A model generated the notes under the pieces. It was not told the origin of the DNA. It saw only the letters and a program-made list of their open reading frames with translations, and did not search any database. A stretch of DNA of 64,000 nucleotides, taken from NCBI RefSeq assembly GCF_014650595.1, contig NZ_BMVG01000004.1:124001-188000 (forward strand), in the 5' to 3' direction. The translations under genes and the position numbers were made by a program. This DNA is from Streptomyces alanosinicus. GTDB lineage: Bacteria > Actinomycetota > Actinomycetes > Streptomycetales > Streptomycetaceae. Shown here in pieces: positions 22,511 through 31,364 of the stretch. Each line of letters starts with the position of its first letter. Position 1 is the first letter of the stretch.

Positions 22511-24679
22511 CTAGTCGTTCGTGACCTGCGTGCGCAGCAGTGTTTGCAAGCGGGTCGTGCGCGGCTTGGCCGACGTCTCCGCCACCGCCTTCGGCAGGGC
22601 CTGTTCCAGTCCGTGGACCACGGACAGATGCCGCTCCGCCCTCCCGAACGCCGTGTACACCCAGGGTCTGCTGAGCGCCTGCGCCGCGTCGCCGGGCAGC
22701 ACCACGACCACCGCCGGCCATCGCGCGCCCACCGCCTGGTGCGCGGTCAGCGCCCAGCCGTGCCGCACGGCGCCCTCCACCCGCTCGCGCGGTACGACCA
22801 CCGGGGCGCCCGCACACGACAGGTGCAGCCCGTCCGCGTCGGCCTTGACGACCGAGCCCGGCACCGCAGTGCCCGGGGCGGGGGAGTAGGCGATCCGGTC
22901 GCCGGGGTCGAAGCCGCCGAAGCGGCCGGGGCCGGGGTTGAGGCGTTCCTTCAGCGCGGAGTTGAGGGCCCTGGTGCCCGCGGCGCCGCCGTGTCCCGGG
23001 GTGATCACCACGGTCTGGTCGGCCGGCACCCCGATCGCCCGCGGCACCGAGTCCGCGACCAGCTGGACGGTCCGGTGCACGGCCTCGCCCGCGTCCCGCA
23101 CCGGGACGATGACGATCTCCTTGCCCGGGGCCTCGACCTGGTTCAGCTCGCCGATGCCGACGCCCGAGACCAGCTCGCCGATCGGGCCGGGGTCGGGGAT
23201 CCGGGAGGCGATCTGCGGGCAGACACGGGCGGCGAGCAGATCGGCGAAGACCCGCCCGGGACCGGCCGACCACAGCACCGCCGGGTCGCCGCTGAGCACC
23301 AGCCGGGCCCCGTCGGGCAGCGACTCCACCAGCATCGCGGCGCTCTCCACGTCGAGCTGCGGCCCGTCCAGCACGATCAGCAGATCCAGCTCCAGCGCGC
23401 CGTCCGCGTCCCGGCCCGGCCCCTCGGCGCCGGACAGCAGTCCGGCGACCGTGCCCACGCCGTGCTCCGCCGGGTCCGCCCCGGGCCGTGCGGCCAGGCG
23501 CCGGCGTCCGTCGGGTGTGTGGCACACGGCGAACGCCCGCAGGCCCGCAGCGCGCGCGGCACCGAGCAGAGCGGCCGGTTCGGCGCGGGCCGCCTCCCCG
23601 CCGGTGTGCAGCACCAGGCCGTGCCCGGCCACCGCGCGGGCCAGCTCGGCCGCGCCGTCGGACACCGTGCCGGCGGCCGACTGCCAGGCCCGGTCGGTCT
23701 CCTTCGACAGTGAGTTGACCAGCCGGGCCAGGCCGTCGGCGAGGCTCTCCTCGGCCAGTGCGTACCGCTCCAGGCCGACCAGGACCCGGACCGGGCGCTC
23801 CTCCTCCTGCTCGCCCTCTTCCGTCTGCCGCGGGGCAGCGGCTCCCGGCTCCTCCAGGGCGTCCTGGAACGCCAGCGCCTCGCCCTCCGCGAGGGTGCTC
23901 TGCACCGCCGCGTCCGGGTCCGGCACGTTCTGCCGGCCGAGCGCCGCGATGAGCGTGGGCAGTTCCAGCGCGGTGTGCCCGGCCAGGGCCGCCTGCTCCA
24001 GCAGCCAGACGGTGACCGCGCGCCCCCGCCGCTCGTCGCCCGGACCGCAGGCGGTGCCGAGCAGCGCCCGCGCGAACCCGTCGGCCTGGTCGGGCCGTAC
24101 ACCGCCGATCCGTAGCAGCTGCCAGGGGTCCTCGCGCAGCGCCGCGTCGGCGCCCTCGCCGAGCGCGGCGGCCACCTGGGGCGCCAGGGCCTCGGGGGCG
24201 CCGCCCTCGGCGAGCACACCGCGGACGCTCTCCACCGTCTGCGGCGCGGGGGCGCCGGGCGCCCTCGGGGCGGGCGCGGTCTGCGGCCGGCGCACGGGCT
24301 CCGGGGCCGGGCGGCGCGGCGCCGGAGCCGGCTCGGCGAACGCCGGGGCGGCCGGCTTGTCGCCGCTCTCCACCGCGCGCACCGCGGCGAGCAGGTCGGC
24401 CGCCTTGCCGCTGAGCTTGGCGCCGCTTGCGATCGGGCCCTGCTTCTCCGCCTTGCGCCGCTCGATCCGCTCCCGCTCGACCCGCTGCGCCGCCAACTCG
24501 GCATCCGCCTCGGACACCTGGGCCGCCGCGCCGTCACCGCCCTCGGCCTCGCCCGCGGCCTCACTGCCGCCGTCCGCGCGGCCGTCCTCCGGCGCGGGCG
24601 TGGTGTCCCCGCCCGGGGCCTCGGGTGTGTCCGGCGTCCCCGGCCCGGCTTCCTCCGTGGTCTCCGGCTCCGTGCTCAC
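22511..24679 (-). CDS. RecD2-like helix-hairpin-helix protein with degenerate helicase motifs
   Basis: 722 residues. An acidic disordered N-terminus (~1-60) and an Arg/Pro-rich linker precede a helix-hairpin-helix region like that of RecD2 (REDPWQLLRIGGVRPDQADG; LAGHTALELPTLIAAL). The rest follows the RecD2 helicase order, but every nucleotide motif is changed: the P-loop site reads HTGGEAARAEP instead of TGGPGTGKTT, Walker B reads LLIVLDGPQ instead of VVDEAS, motif III GDPAVL instead of GDPDQL, and the last domain has HQAVGARWPAVVVVLP and VYTAFGRAERHLSVV. ATPase activity is therefore unlikely. A DNA-binding or structural role is possible. Its start overlaps the aldo/keto reductase stop by 4 bases. 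Confidence 0.85.
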   Translation of the reverse strand: MSTEPETTEEAGPGTPDTPEAPGGDTTPAPEDGRADGGSEAAGEAEGGDGAAAQVSEADAELAAQRVERERIERRKAEKQGPIASGAKLSGKAADLLAAVRAVESGDKPAAPAFAEPAPAPRRPAPEPVRRPQTAPAPRAPGAPAPQTVESVRGVLAEGGAPEALAPQVAAALGEGADAALREDPWQLLRIGGVRPDQADGFARALLGTACGPGDERRGRAVTVWLLEQAALAGHTALELPTLIAALGRQNVPDPDAAVQSTLAEGEALAFQDALEEPGAAAPRQTEEGEQEEERPVRVLVGLERYALAEESLADGLARLVNSLSKETDRAWQSAAGTVSDGAAELARAVAGHGLVLHTGGEAARAEPAALLGAARAAGLRAFAVCHTPDGRRRLAARPGADPAEHGVGTVAGLLSGAEGPGRDADGALELDLLIVLDGPQLDVESAAMLVESLPDGARLVLSGDPAVLWSAGPGRVFADLLAARVCPQIASRIPDPGPIGELVSGVGIGELNQVEAPGKEIVIVPVRDAGEAVHRTVQLVADSVPRAIGVPADQTVVITPGHGGAAGTRALNSALKERLNPGPGRFGGFDPGDRIAYSPAPGTAVPGSVVKADADGLHLSCAGAPVVVPRERVEGAVRHGWALTAHQAVGARWPAVVVVLPGDAAQALSRPWVYTAFGRAERHLSVVHGLEQALPKAVAETSAKPRTTRLQTLLRTQVTND

Positions 24680-25659
24680 AGCGTGCTCCAGTGGTGATCG
24701 GGATAGCGGTGCACGGGCGCCGACACATCGTCCAGCGCCCGGCAGATCTCGTCAGGAAGACTAAGGGCCTCCACTGACAACGCCGCCGAGAGCTGCTGCG
24801 CGTTGCGCGCGCCCACGATCGGCGCGGCCACGCCCGGCCGGTCCCGGACCCAGGCGAGGGCCACCTGCAGCGGGGTGACGGCGAGCCCGTCGGCGGCCGT
24901 CGTCACCGCATCCACGATGCGGGTCGCCGTGTCGTCGAGGTAGGGCTCCACGAAGGGGGCCAGATGCTCGGAGGCGCCGCGCGAGTCGGAGGGAGTGGTG
25001 TGCCGGTACTTCCCGGTCAGAACGCCCCGGCCGAGCGGGGAGGAGGGCAGCAGACCGATGCCGAGATCGAGCGCGGCCGGCAGCACCTCGCGCTCCGCGC
25101 CCCGCTGCAGCAGTGAGTACTCCAGCTGCGTGCCGGCCAGCCGGGTGCGGATGCCGGGCGCCGCGAGCTGCCAGGTGGCGGCCTTGGCGAGCTGCCAGCC
25201 GCAGAAGTTGGAGACGCCGGCGTAGCGCGCGCGGCCGCTGCTCACCGCTATGTCGAGGGCCTGGAGGGTCTCCTCCAGCGGGGTCTCGGGGTCGTAGGCA
25301 TGGATGTGCCACAGGTCGACGTACTCCGTGCCCAGGCGGGCGAGGGAGGCGTCGAGCGCGGCGAGCAGATGGCCGCGGGAGCCGTCGAAGCGGCGGTCGG
25401 GGTCGGGGACGCTGCCCGCCTTGGTGGAGATCACCAGGTCCCGGCGCGGCACCAGGCCGGCCATCAGCTGTCCGAGCAGATACTCCGACTCGCCGTCGCC
25501 GTACACGTTCGCGGTGTCGACGAGGGTGCCGCCGGCCTCCCAGAACGCCTTCAGCATGTCCGCGGCGTCATGCTCATCGGTGTCCCGGCCCCAGGTGAGG
25601 GTGCCGAGTCCGATCCGGGACACACGCAGGCCGGTACGGCCGAGATGCCTCTGCTCCAT
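24676..25659 (-). CDS. Aldo/keto reductase
   Basis: 327 residues, a complete (beta/alpha)8 NADPH-dependent oxidoreductase. MEQRHLGRTGLRVSRIGLG starts strand 1; the catalytic Asp and Tyr are in LVDTANVYGDGESE; Lys is in LVISTKAG and His in YVDLWHIHAYDP, completing the tetrad. The end has the cofactor-binding IVGARNAQQL. Members reduce aldehydes and ketones; this subgroup resembles potassium-channel-beta/YghZ-like enzymes. Substrate unknown. It precedes the RecD2-like gene with a 4-base overlap. Confidence 0.94.
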   Translation of the reverse strand: MEQRHLGRTGLRVSRIGLGTLTWGRDTDEHDAADMLKAFWEAGGTLVDTANVYGDGESEYLLGQLMAGLVPRRDLVISTKAGSVPDPDRRFDGSRGHLLAALDASLARLGTEYVDLWHIHAYDPETPLEETLQALDIAVSSGRARYAGVSNFCGWQLAKAATWQLAAPGIRTRLAGTQLEYSLLQRGAEREVLPAALDLGIGLLPSSPLGRGVLTGKYRHTTPSDSRGASEHLAPFVEPYLDDTATRIVDAVTTAADGLAVTPLQVALAWVRDRPGVAAPIVGARNAQQLSAALSVEALSLPDEICRALDDVSAPVHRYPDHHWSTL

Positions 25660-25807
25660 GCGGGCGAGATTACTGGCCAGAACCCGTGCGGTGGGTGGCC
25701 TGTGGACAACCGGCGTCGCCGGGCGCCCGACGCGACTGCCCGCAGCCGTCCATCCACGCTATGGTCACCCCCACAGGGACGTTACTCATGGGTAAGGGGA
25801 ATCGGCC

Positions 25808-26863
25808 ATGCAGCTCGGACTCAACCTCGGCTACTGGGGTGCCGGAATGGACGGGGACAATCTGGCCGTCGCGCAGGAGGCCGACCGGCTGGGCTTCTCC
25901 GTGTGCTGGGCCGCCGAGGCCTACGGCTCCGACGCGGCGACGGTCCTGTCCTGGGTCGCCGCGCAGACCGAGCGCATCGACGTCGGCTCCGCCATCTTCC
26001 AGATCCCGGCCCGGCAGCCCGCGATGACGGCGATGACCGCGGCCACGCTGGACTCGCTCTCCGGCGGCCGCTTCCGGCTCGGCCTCGGGGTCTCCGGCCC
26101 GCAGGTCTCCGAGGGCTGGTACGGCGTCAAGTTCGACAAGCCGCTGGCCCGCACCCGTGAGTACGTGGAGATCGTCCGCAAGGCGATGACCCGGGAGCGG
26201 CTGTCGTACGAGGGTGAGCACTGGACGCTGCCGCTGCCGGACGGTCCGGGCAAGCCGATCAAGCTGACCGTGCACCCGCAGCGCGAGCACATCCCGCTCT
26301 ACATCGCCGCGATCGGCCCGAAGAACCTGGAGCAGACCGGCGAGATCGCCGACGGCGCCCTGCTGATCTTCCCCTCCGCCGACCACCTTGAGGACACGAC
26401 CCTCACCTACCTGCGCGCGGGCCGCGAGAAGGCGGGCCGGACGCTCGACGGGTTCGACGTCTGCCCGACCCTGCCGCTGGCCGTCGGCGAGGACAAGGAC
26501 GTGGCCCGCCTCGCCGACACCTTCCGCCCCTACACCGCGCTGTACGTCGGCGGCATGGGCAGCGCCAAGCAGAACTTCTACAACCAGCTGGCCCAGCGCA
26601 TGGGATACGGGAAGGAGGCCGCCGAGATCCAGCGGATGTACCTGTCCGGAGACAAGCAGGGAGCCGCGGCCGCGGTCCCGCAGGAGCTTATCGACAAGAC
26701 GACACTGCTGGGCTCCGTCGACCGCATCGCCGACCGGATGAAGGCCTACGCCGCCGCCGGTGTCACCACCCTCAGCCTCGCCCCGGCCGGCTTCACCCTG
26801 GAGGAGCGGATCGCGTCCCTGCGCGCCGGCAGCGAGGCCCTGGAGCGCGCGGGACTGGCCTAG
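25808..26863 (+). CDS. LLM-class F420-dependent oxidoreductase
   Basis: 351 residues with AAGGGGAA 9 bases upstream of ATG 25808. The luciferase-like TIM barrel is evident: MQLGLNLGYWGAGMDGDN, LGFSVCWAAEAYGSDAATVL, GSAIFQIPARQPAMTAMTAA, FRLGLGVSGPQVSEGWYG and IPLYIAAIGPKNLEQTGEIA. In actinomycetes these usually use cofactor F420, consistent with the overall sequence type; FMN use cannot be excluded. Substrate unknown. It is divergent from the aldo/keto reductase and stands alone. Confidence 0.93.
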   Translation: MQLGLNLGYWGAGMDGDNLAVAQEADRLGFSVCWAAEAYGSDAATVLSWVAAQTERIDVGSAIFQIPARQPAMTAMTAATLDSLSGGRFRLGLGVSGPQVSEGWYGVKFDKPLARTREYVEIVRKAMTRERLSYEGEHWTLPLPDGPGKPIKLTVHPQREHIPLYIAAIGPKNLEQTGEIADGALLIFPSADHLEDTTLTYLRAGREKAGRTLDGFDVCPTLPLAVGEDKDVARLADTFRPYTALYVGGMGSAKQNFYNQLAQRMGYGKEAAEIQRMYLSGDKQGAAAAVPQELIDKTTLLGSVDRIADRMKAYAAAGVTTLSLAPAGFTLEERIASLRAGSEALERAGLA

Positions 26864-26910
26864 GGGGAGGCCTAGGGACGGCCTAGGGGCTGTCCGAGGA
26901 GGCTTCAGCG

Positions 26911-26947
26911 GCCGTGGTGGGGGCTCGGGGGTCTTCCCCGCCACGGC
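26911..26947 (+). terminator. Terminator hairpin after the LLM oxidoreductase
   Basis: GCCGTGGTGGGG / CCCCGCCACGGC forms a 12-bp stem with one wobble pair, about 50 bases past the stop. Confidence 0.65.
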
Positions 26948-27141
26948 CGTCGCCGGGAACAACGCGCCGGGCGGCGCCCGGTTACGACCCCGGTGTTCCT
27001 TCTTTCGGCCGAGTCTTCAGACATCCGTGTTGCGCCTCACCTCCGCCCGCATTTGACTCGTTCTTTGCGGAATAGTGCGGAATGGCGCGGAATGCCGTGG
27101 AACATACGCGGAAGCCGCGGAGCCGTGGAGAGGTGGCGTCC

Positions 27142-27930
27142 ATGCTGTCGGCCAGGAGTCTGTTCCAGGAGATCCTCGACAACGACGAGTCGTTCCGGCT
27201 CTTCTGCTCCATCGCCGCCGGCGGGGAGTCCCAGGGCGGCTGGGAGAACGCACGGATCGCGTCCCTGGTGCCGAGCGCCGAGCGCGCCCTGGCCCCGAAG
27301 ATCACCCGCCACGGCGCCGACGAGGACAAGCACGGACGCATCTTCGGCGCCCTGATGAGCAGGCGCGGGCTCACCCCCGTCGCCGTACCGCCCGAGACCG
27401 ACTACACGATGCTCCTGGAGCACGGCGGCATCGGACTCGCCCACGACCGGCTGCGCCGCGACGAGCCGCTCACCGTGCGGGACATCATCGTCTACCTCTC
27501 CCACAGCCGCGTCACCGAACAGCGCGCCGCCGACCAGATGGTGATGCTCCGCCGGTACTTCGGCGACCACCCCGAGGTCGGCAAGGCCGTACGCATGATC
27601 GCGGACGACGAGGACAACCACCTCGCCTACACCCACGAGGAACTGCTGCGGTTCGCCGCCGCCGGGCACGGCCGGCTGATCCGGTCCACCCTGCGCCGCT
27701 ACGCCCTCGCCGAGATCCGCGTCTACCGGGACGTCAGCCTCGCCGTGATGGCCCGCATGGGCCGCATCCTGGGCTGGCCCAGGACCAGGTCCGCGCTGCT
27801 CGCGGCCGGTATCCACGCCGTGTACGGCTATGAGCGCCTCGCCGGCTGGCGTCGCATGGTCGCCCTCAGCATGCCCGAGCGCCGCGACGCCCTCGGCGGC
27901 CCCGGCGCCCCCGCCCACGGGTTCGCCTGA
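27142..27930 (+). CDS. Ferritin-like helical-bundle protein
   Basis: 262 residues from ATG 27142, which has GGAGAGG 8 bases upstream; an in-frame ATG at 27082 lacks a ribosome site. The segments have the look of a four-helix diiron bundle: ARSLFQEILDNDESFRLF, ALAPKITRHGADEDKHGRIF (ExxH-like ligands), YLSHSRVTEQRAADQMVML and RMIADDEDNHLAYTHEELL (second DExxH-like site). A longer basic C-terminal part follows (IRVYRDVSLAVMARMGRILG). Role could be oxygenase, oxidase or metal storage; not determinable. It is convergent with corA. Confidence 0.82.
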   Translation: MLSARSLFQEILDNDESFRLFCSIAAGGESQGGWENARIASLVPSAERALAPKITRHGADEDKHGRIFGALMSRRGLTPVAVPPETDYTMLLEHGGIGLAHDRLRRDEPLTVRDIIVYLSHSRVTEQRAADQMVMLRRYFGDHPEVGKAVRMIADDEDNHLAYTHEELLRFAAAGHGRLIRSTLRRYALAEIRVYRDVSLAVMARMGRILGWPRTRSALLAAGIHAVYGYERLAGWRRMVALSMPERRDALGGPGAPAHGFA

Positions 27931-27933
27931 GCG

Positions 27934-27963
27934 GTACAGGCCCGTACAGGCCCGTACAGGCCC
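27934..27963 (+). repeat. Three tandem copies of GTACAGGCCC
   Basis: A 10-base unit repeated exactly three times just after the ferritin-like stop, followed by GTACGGCGGGCC. The GGCCC/GGGCC complementarity may let it fold into a terminator for the two convergent genes. Confidence 0.75.
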
Positions 27964-27975
27964 GTACGGCGGGCC

Positions 27976-28980
27976 TCACAGCCAGCCGCGCCGCTTGAAC
28001 AGCTGGTACAGCAGCACCTCCAGCGCGGCCATCAGCAGGATCACCGCCGGATACGACCACAGCCAGTGCAGCTCGGGCATGTGGTCGAAGTTCATGCCGT
28101 AGATCCCGGCGATCATCGTGGGCACCGCGGCCATCGCCGCCCACGCGGAGATCTTCCGCATGTCGTCGTTCTGCCGCACGCTCATCTGCGCCAGATGCGC
28201 CGCGAGGACGTCCGACACCAGCCGGTCCAGGGCCTCCACCGACTCGTTCACCCGCAGCAGGTGGTCGCCGACGTCCCGGAAGAACGGGCGCGCCTTGTCG
28301 TGCACGAAGGGAATCGTGCCGCCGAACGGGCCGGAGCCCGCCAGCCGGGTCAGCGGCAGCACCAGCGGGCCGGTGGCCCGGCGGAACTCCAGGATCTGCC
28401 GTTTGAAGCCGTAGATCCGCGACGCGGTGTGCCGCGAGCCGCCGCCCTCCGGCCGGAACACCTCCGCCTCCAGCTCCTCCAGATCGTTCTGCAGCTCCGT
28501 CGCCACCTCCAGATAGTGGTCGACGACGGCGTCGGAGATCGCGTACAGCACCGCGGTCGGGCCCTTGTCCAGCATCTCGGGCTCCTCCTCCAGCCGGTGC
28601 CGTACGGCGGCCAGGGGCGAGTGCTCGCGATGGCGGACGGTGACCACGAAGCTGTCGCCGATGAACACCATGATCTCGCCCGACGAGACGGTGTCGTGGT
28701 CCGCGTCGTACAGGACCGGCTTCAGCACCATGAACAGCGAGTCGTCGTACACCTCCAGCTTGGGCCGCTGATGCGCGTTCAGGGCGTCCTCGACCGCCAG
28801 CGGATGCAGCACGAACTCCTGGGTGACCAGGTCGAACTCCCGCTCGGAGGGCTCGTACAGGCCGATCCACACGAACCCGCCCGCCGCCCGCGCCTCGGCG
28901 AGCGCGTCGGACAGGTCCTCCGGGCCCTCGGTGCGGTGTCCGTGCCGGTAGACGGCGCAATCGACGATCACGGAGCGCAT
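27976..28980 (-). CDS. corA: CorA-family magnesium/cobalt transporter
   Basis: 334 residues from ATG 28978-28980, preceded by GAGGGGAG; an in-frame upstream Met is less likely. The large cytoplasmic domain (FVWIGLYEPSEREFDLV, LAVEDALNAHQRPKLEVYDD) precedes a long helix and two membrane segments at the C-terminus. The first ends in the family signature YGMNFDHMPELHW, the GMN loop that selects Mg2+, and the second is YPAVILLMAALEVLLYQLF. A homopentameric channel for Mg2+ uptake, also admitting Co2+ and Ni2+. Divergent from the histidine phosphatase, starts 53 bases apart. Confidence 0.94.
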   Translation of the reverse strand: MRSVIVDCAVYRHGHRTEGPEDLSDALAEARAAGGFVWIGLYEPSEREFDLVTQEFVLHPLAVEDALNAHQRPKLEVYDDSLFMVLKPVLYDADHDTVSSGEIMVFIGDSFVVTVRHREHSPLAAVRHRLEEEPEMLDKGPTAVLYAISDAVVDHYLEVATELQNDLEELEAEVFRPEGGGSRHTASRIYGFKRQILEFRRATGPLVLPLTRLAGSGPFGGTIPFVHDKARPFFRDVGDHLLRVNESVEALDRLVSDVLAAHLAQMSVRQNDDMRKISAWAAMAAVPTMIAGIYGMNFDHMPELHWLWSYPAVILLMAALEVLLYQLFKRRGWL

Positions 28981-29033
28981 TCTCCCCTCGCCCGGCCGCC
29001 GTCGCATGTGCTGATACGCCTACCCTGGGCCGC

Positions 29034-29720
29034 ATGCCCACGCTGATCCTCGTCAGGCACGGACGTTCCACCGCCAACACCTCCGGAGTGCTCGCCGGCT
29101 GGACGCCCGGCGTCGCCCTCGACGAGCGCGGCGCCGCGCAGGCCGCCGCGCTGCCCGCACGGCTCGCCGCGCTGCCGCTCAGCGAGGTCGTCACAAGCCC
29201 GCTGCAGCGCTGCCAGGAGACCCTGCGGCCGCTGCTGGAGGCCCGCCCCGGGCTGCGCGCCCACACCGACGAACGGATCGGGGAGTGCCACTACGGCGAC
29301 TGGTCCGGCCGCAAGCTCGCCGAGCTGACGGACGAGCCCCTGATGGAGGTCGTCCAGGCCCATCCCTCGGCCGCCGCGTTCCCCGGCGGCGAGTCCCTGC
29401 GCGCCATGCAGACCCGCGCCGCCGAGGCCGTACGCGAGTGGAACGTGCGCGTGGAGCGCGATCACGGCGCCGACGCCGTCTATCTCATGTGCTCCCACGG
29501 TGACATCATCAAATCCCTGGTCGCCGACGCCCTCGGCCTCCATCTCGACCTGTTCCAGCGGATCTCCGTGGAACCGTGTTCGGTCACCGCGATCCGCTAC
29601 ACCCGCCTTCGGCCGTTTCTCGTTCGCCTCGGCGACACCGGGGATTTCGCTTCCCTCGTTCCGCGCGAGGAACCAGGTGAGGGCGACGCACCGGTCGGGG
29701 GTGGTGCGGGCGCACCGTGA
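29034..29720 (+). CDS. Histidine phosphatase (MSMEG_4193-type phosphomutase family)
   Basis: 228 residues. The phosphohistidine motif is LVRHGRSTANTSG at residues 6-18; other catalytic parts are VTSPLQRCQETL, the acid region DERIGECHYGDWSG and the second His in YLMCSHGDIIKS. Phosphatase is more likely than mutase. The start lies 7 bases after TACCCT (29021-29026) without a ribosome site, so the mRNA is probably leaderless. It heads a + strand run with DUF3090, the SCO1664-family protein and mshC that recurs in actinomycetes as I recall. That neighbourhood suggests a link to mycothiol or inositol metabolism; substrate unproven. Confidence 0.9.
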   Translation: MPTLILVRHGRSTANTSGVLAGWTPGVALDERGAAQAAALPARLAALPLSEVVTSPLQRCQETLRPLLEARPGLRAHTDERIGECHYGDWSGRKLAELTDEPLMEVVQAHPSAAAFPGGESLRAMQTRAAEAVREWNVRVERDHGADAVYLMCSHGDIIKSLVADALGLHLDLFQRISVEPCSVTAIRYTRLRPFLVRLGDTGDFASLVPREEPGEGDAPVGGGAGAP

Positions 29721-29819
29721 TCGTCGGCCGCAGTAGGGTGAAGCGGTCCGCACCGCCGCGGACCGGCCCGCTGAGACTCCCGTAACGCTCGAAACCCACG
29801 AATCCAATGGAGACAGGAC

Positions 29820-30410
29820 GTGTCCCGTCAGGTGTTCCTCTACGACCCGCCGGACCGCTTCGTGGCCGGCACGGTCGGACTGCCCGGACGCCGTACGTTC
29901 TTCCTCCAGGCCACCGCAGGTACCCGGGTGACCAGCGTGGCTCTGGAGAAGACCCAGGTGGCCGCGCTCGCCGAGCGCATGGACGAACTGCTCGACGAGG
30001 TCGTACGGCGTAGCGGCGGCAGTGCCTCCGTGCCCGCCATGGCGCCCTCCGAGATCTCCGACACCGCCCCGCTGGAGACCCCCGTCGAGGAGGAGTTCCG
30101 CGTCGGCACCATGGCGCTGGCCTGGGACGGCGAGGAACAGCGCATGATCGTCGAGGCGCAGGCGCTCGTGGAGCTGGACGCCGACACCGAGGAGGACCTC
30201 GCCGAGGCCGAGGAGCGGCTGCTGCAGGACGAGGAGAACGGGCCCCCGATGCTGCGGGTCCGGCTGACCGGCGCGCAGGCCAGGGCCTTCGCCAAGCGTG
30301 CCCTCGACGTCGTCAACGCCGGGCGGCCGCCGTGCCCGCTGTGCAGCCTCCCGCTCGATCCGGAAGGACACGTATGTCCGCGCCAGAACGGATACCGCCG
30401 CGGAGCGTGA
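29820..30410 (+). CDS. DUF3090 family protein with C-terminal zinc-knuckle
   Basis: 196 residues, GTG start with GGAGACAGG upstream. Recognised as DUF3090 (YjbQ-unrelated, actinobacterial) from SRQVFLYDPPDRFVAGTVGL, RTFFLQATAGTRVTSVALEK and VGTMALAWDGEEQRMIVEAQ. It ends with CPLCSLPLDPEGHVCPRQNG, a Cys4-like zinc-binding tail. The next gene starts inside it (37-base overlap), so the two are translationally coupled. Family function is unknown; genomic association with the phosphatase, the kinase-like protein and mshC is its best clue. Confidence 0.9.
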   Translation: MSRQVFLYDPPDRFVAGTVGLPGRRTFFLQATAGTRVTSVALEKTQVAALAERMDELLDEVVRRSGGSASVPAMAPSEISDTAPLETPVEEEFRVGTMALAWDGEEQRMIVEAQALVELDADTEEDLAEAEERLLQDEENGPPMLRVRLTGAQARAFAKRALDVVNAGRPPCPLCSLPLDPEGHVCPRQNGYRRGA

Positions 30411-31231
30411 CAGCCGCCGACACCGCCGAAACCGCCGACAGGGCTGCCGACGCGGCCGCCGCCGAACTGCTCGCGCGGGGTGAGCTGACCGTGCGCGGCC
30501 GGATCCGCGAGGCCTCCAACGCGGCACTGTTCTGCACGATCGCCCTGGACGGCCGGGAAGCCTCCTGCATCTACAAGCCGGTGGCCGGGGAGCGCCCGCT
30601 GTGGGACTTCCCCGACGGCACCCTGGCCGGCCGCGAGGTAGCCGCCTACGAGGTCTGCGAGGCCACCGGCTGGGGCCTCGTCCCGCCGACCGTGCTGCGC
30701 GACGGTCCGTACGGCGAGGGCATGTGCCAGCTGTGGGTCGACGTGCACGCCGAGGCGGAACTGCTCGCCCTGGTCGAGGCGGAGGAACCGGAACCTGGCT
30801 GGAAAGCGATCGGTCTGGCCGACGTCGGCGAGGGCCGTACCGCGCTCCTCGTGCACGCCGACGACGAACGGCTGCGCCGGCTCTCCGTCCTCGACGCGGT
30901 GATCAACAACGCCGACCGCAAGGGCGGTCATCTGCTGCCCACCGCCGACGGCCGGCTCTACGGCATCGACCACGGCGTCACCTTCAACGTCGAGAACAAG
31001 CTGCGCACGCTGCTGTGGGGATGGGCCGGGGAACCGCTGACGGCCGAGGCGGTCGACGTCCTCACGGGCCTGCGCGGGGCCCTCACCGGGCCGCTGGGCG
31101 AGCGGCTGGCCCCGCTGATCACGCCGGCCGAGATCGACGCCACACGCGCGCGTGTCGAGACACTGCTCGCCGCGGGAGTCCATCCCGAACCGGGCGGTGA
31201 GTGGCCGGCCATCCCCTGGCCGCCGGTGTGA
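30374..31231 (+). CDS. SCO1664-family protein, PI3/4-kinase-like fold
   Basis: 285 residues from ATG 30374 with GGAAGGACA upstream. Features of an atypical lipid-kinase-like fold: a candidate ATP-binding Lys in ASCIYKPVAGERPLWDFP, the catalytic-loop region DAVINNADRKGGHLL (Asp and nearby Asn) and YGIDHGVTFNVEN, where DHG stands at the DFG position. The family is named for S. coelicolor SCO1664 and has no proven activity. It overlaps DUF3090 and precedes mshC by about 130 bases. Phosphorylation of an inositol-type or protein substrate is conceivable but untested. Confidence 0.88.
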   Translation: MSAPERIPPRSVTAADTAETADRAADAAAAELLARGELTVRGRIREASNAALFCTIALDGREASCIYKPVAGERPLWDFPDGTLAGREVAAYEVCEATGWGLVPPTVLRDGPYGEGMCQLWVDVHAEAELLALVEAEEPEPGWKAIGLADVGEGRTALLVHADDERLRRLSVLDAVINNADRKGGHLLPTADGRLYGIDHGVTFNVENKLRTLLWGWAGEPLTAEAVDVLTGLRGALTGPLGERLAPLITPAEIDATRARVETLLAAGVHPEPGGEWPAIPWPPV

Positions 31232-31350
31232 GCCCGGCCCGGAACCCCCGGCCGGGCGCGGTAAGCACATCGGGTGCCGAAACACAACAGTGCCCAGCCG
31301 GTCATCAGGCCTGATCCCGTTCGTATTCGTATACGCGGCCGACGGCCGGT

Positions 31351-31364
31351 TAGGCTCATGTACA
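31351..31364 (+). promoter_or_regulatory. -10 element of a probable leaderless mshC transcript
   Basis: TAGGCT (31351-31356) sits 7 bases before ATG 31364, so transcription should begin on or next to the start codon. No ribosome site exists upstream. A good -35 is not visible. Confidence 0.5.

Noticed and set aside
27082..27141. Upstream start of the ferritin-like protein
   Set aside because: ATG 27082 lacks a ribosome site and adds a basic stretch; GGAGAGG precedes ATG 27142.
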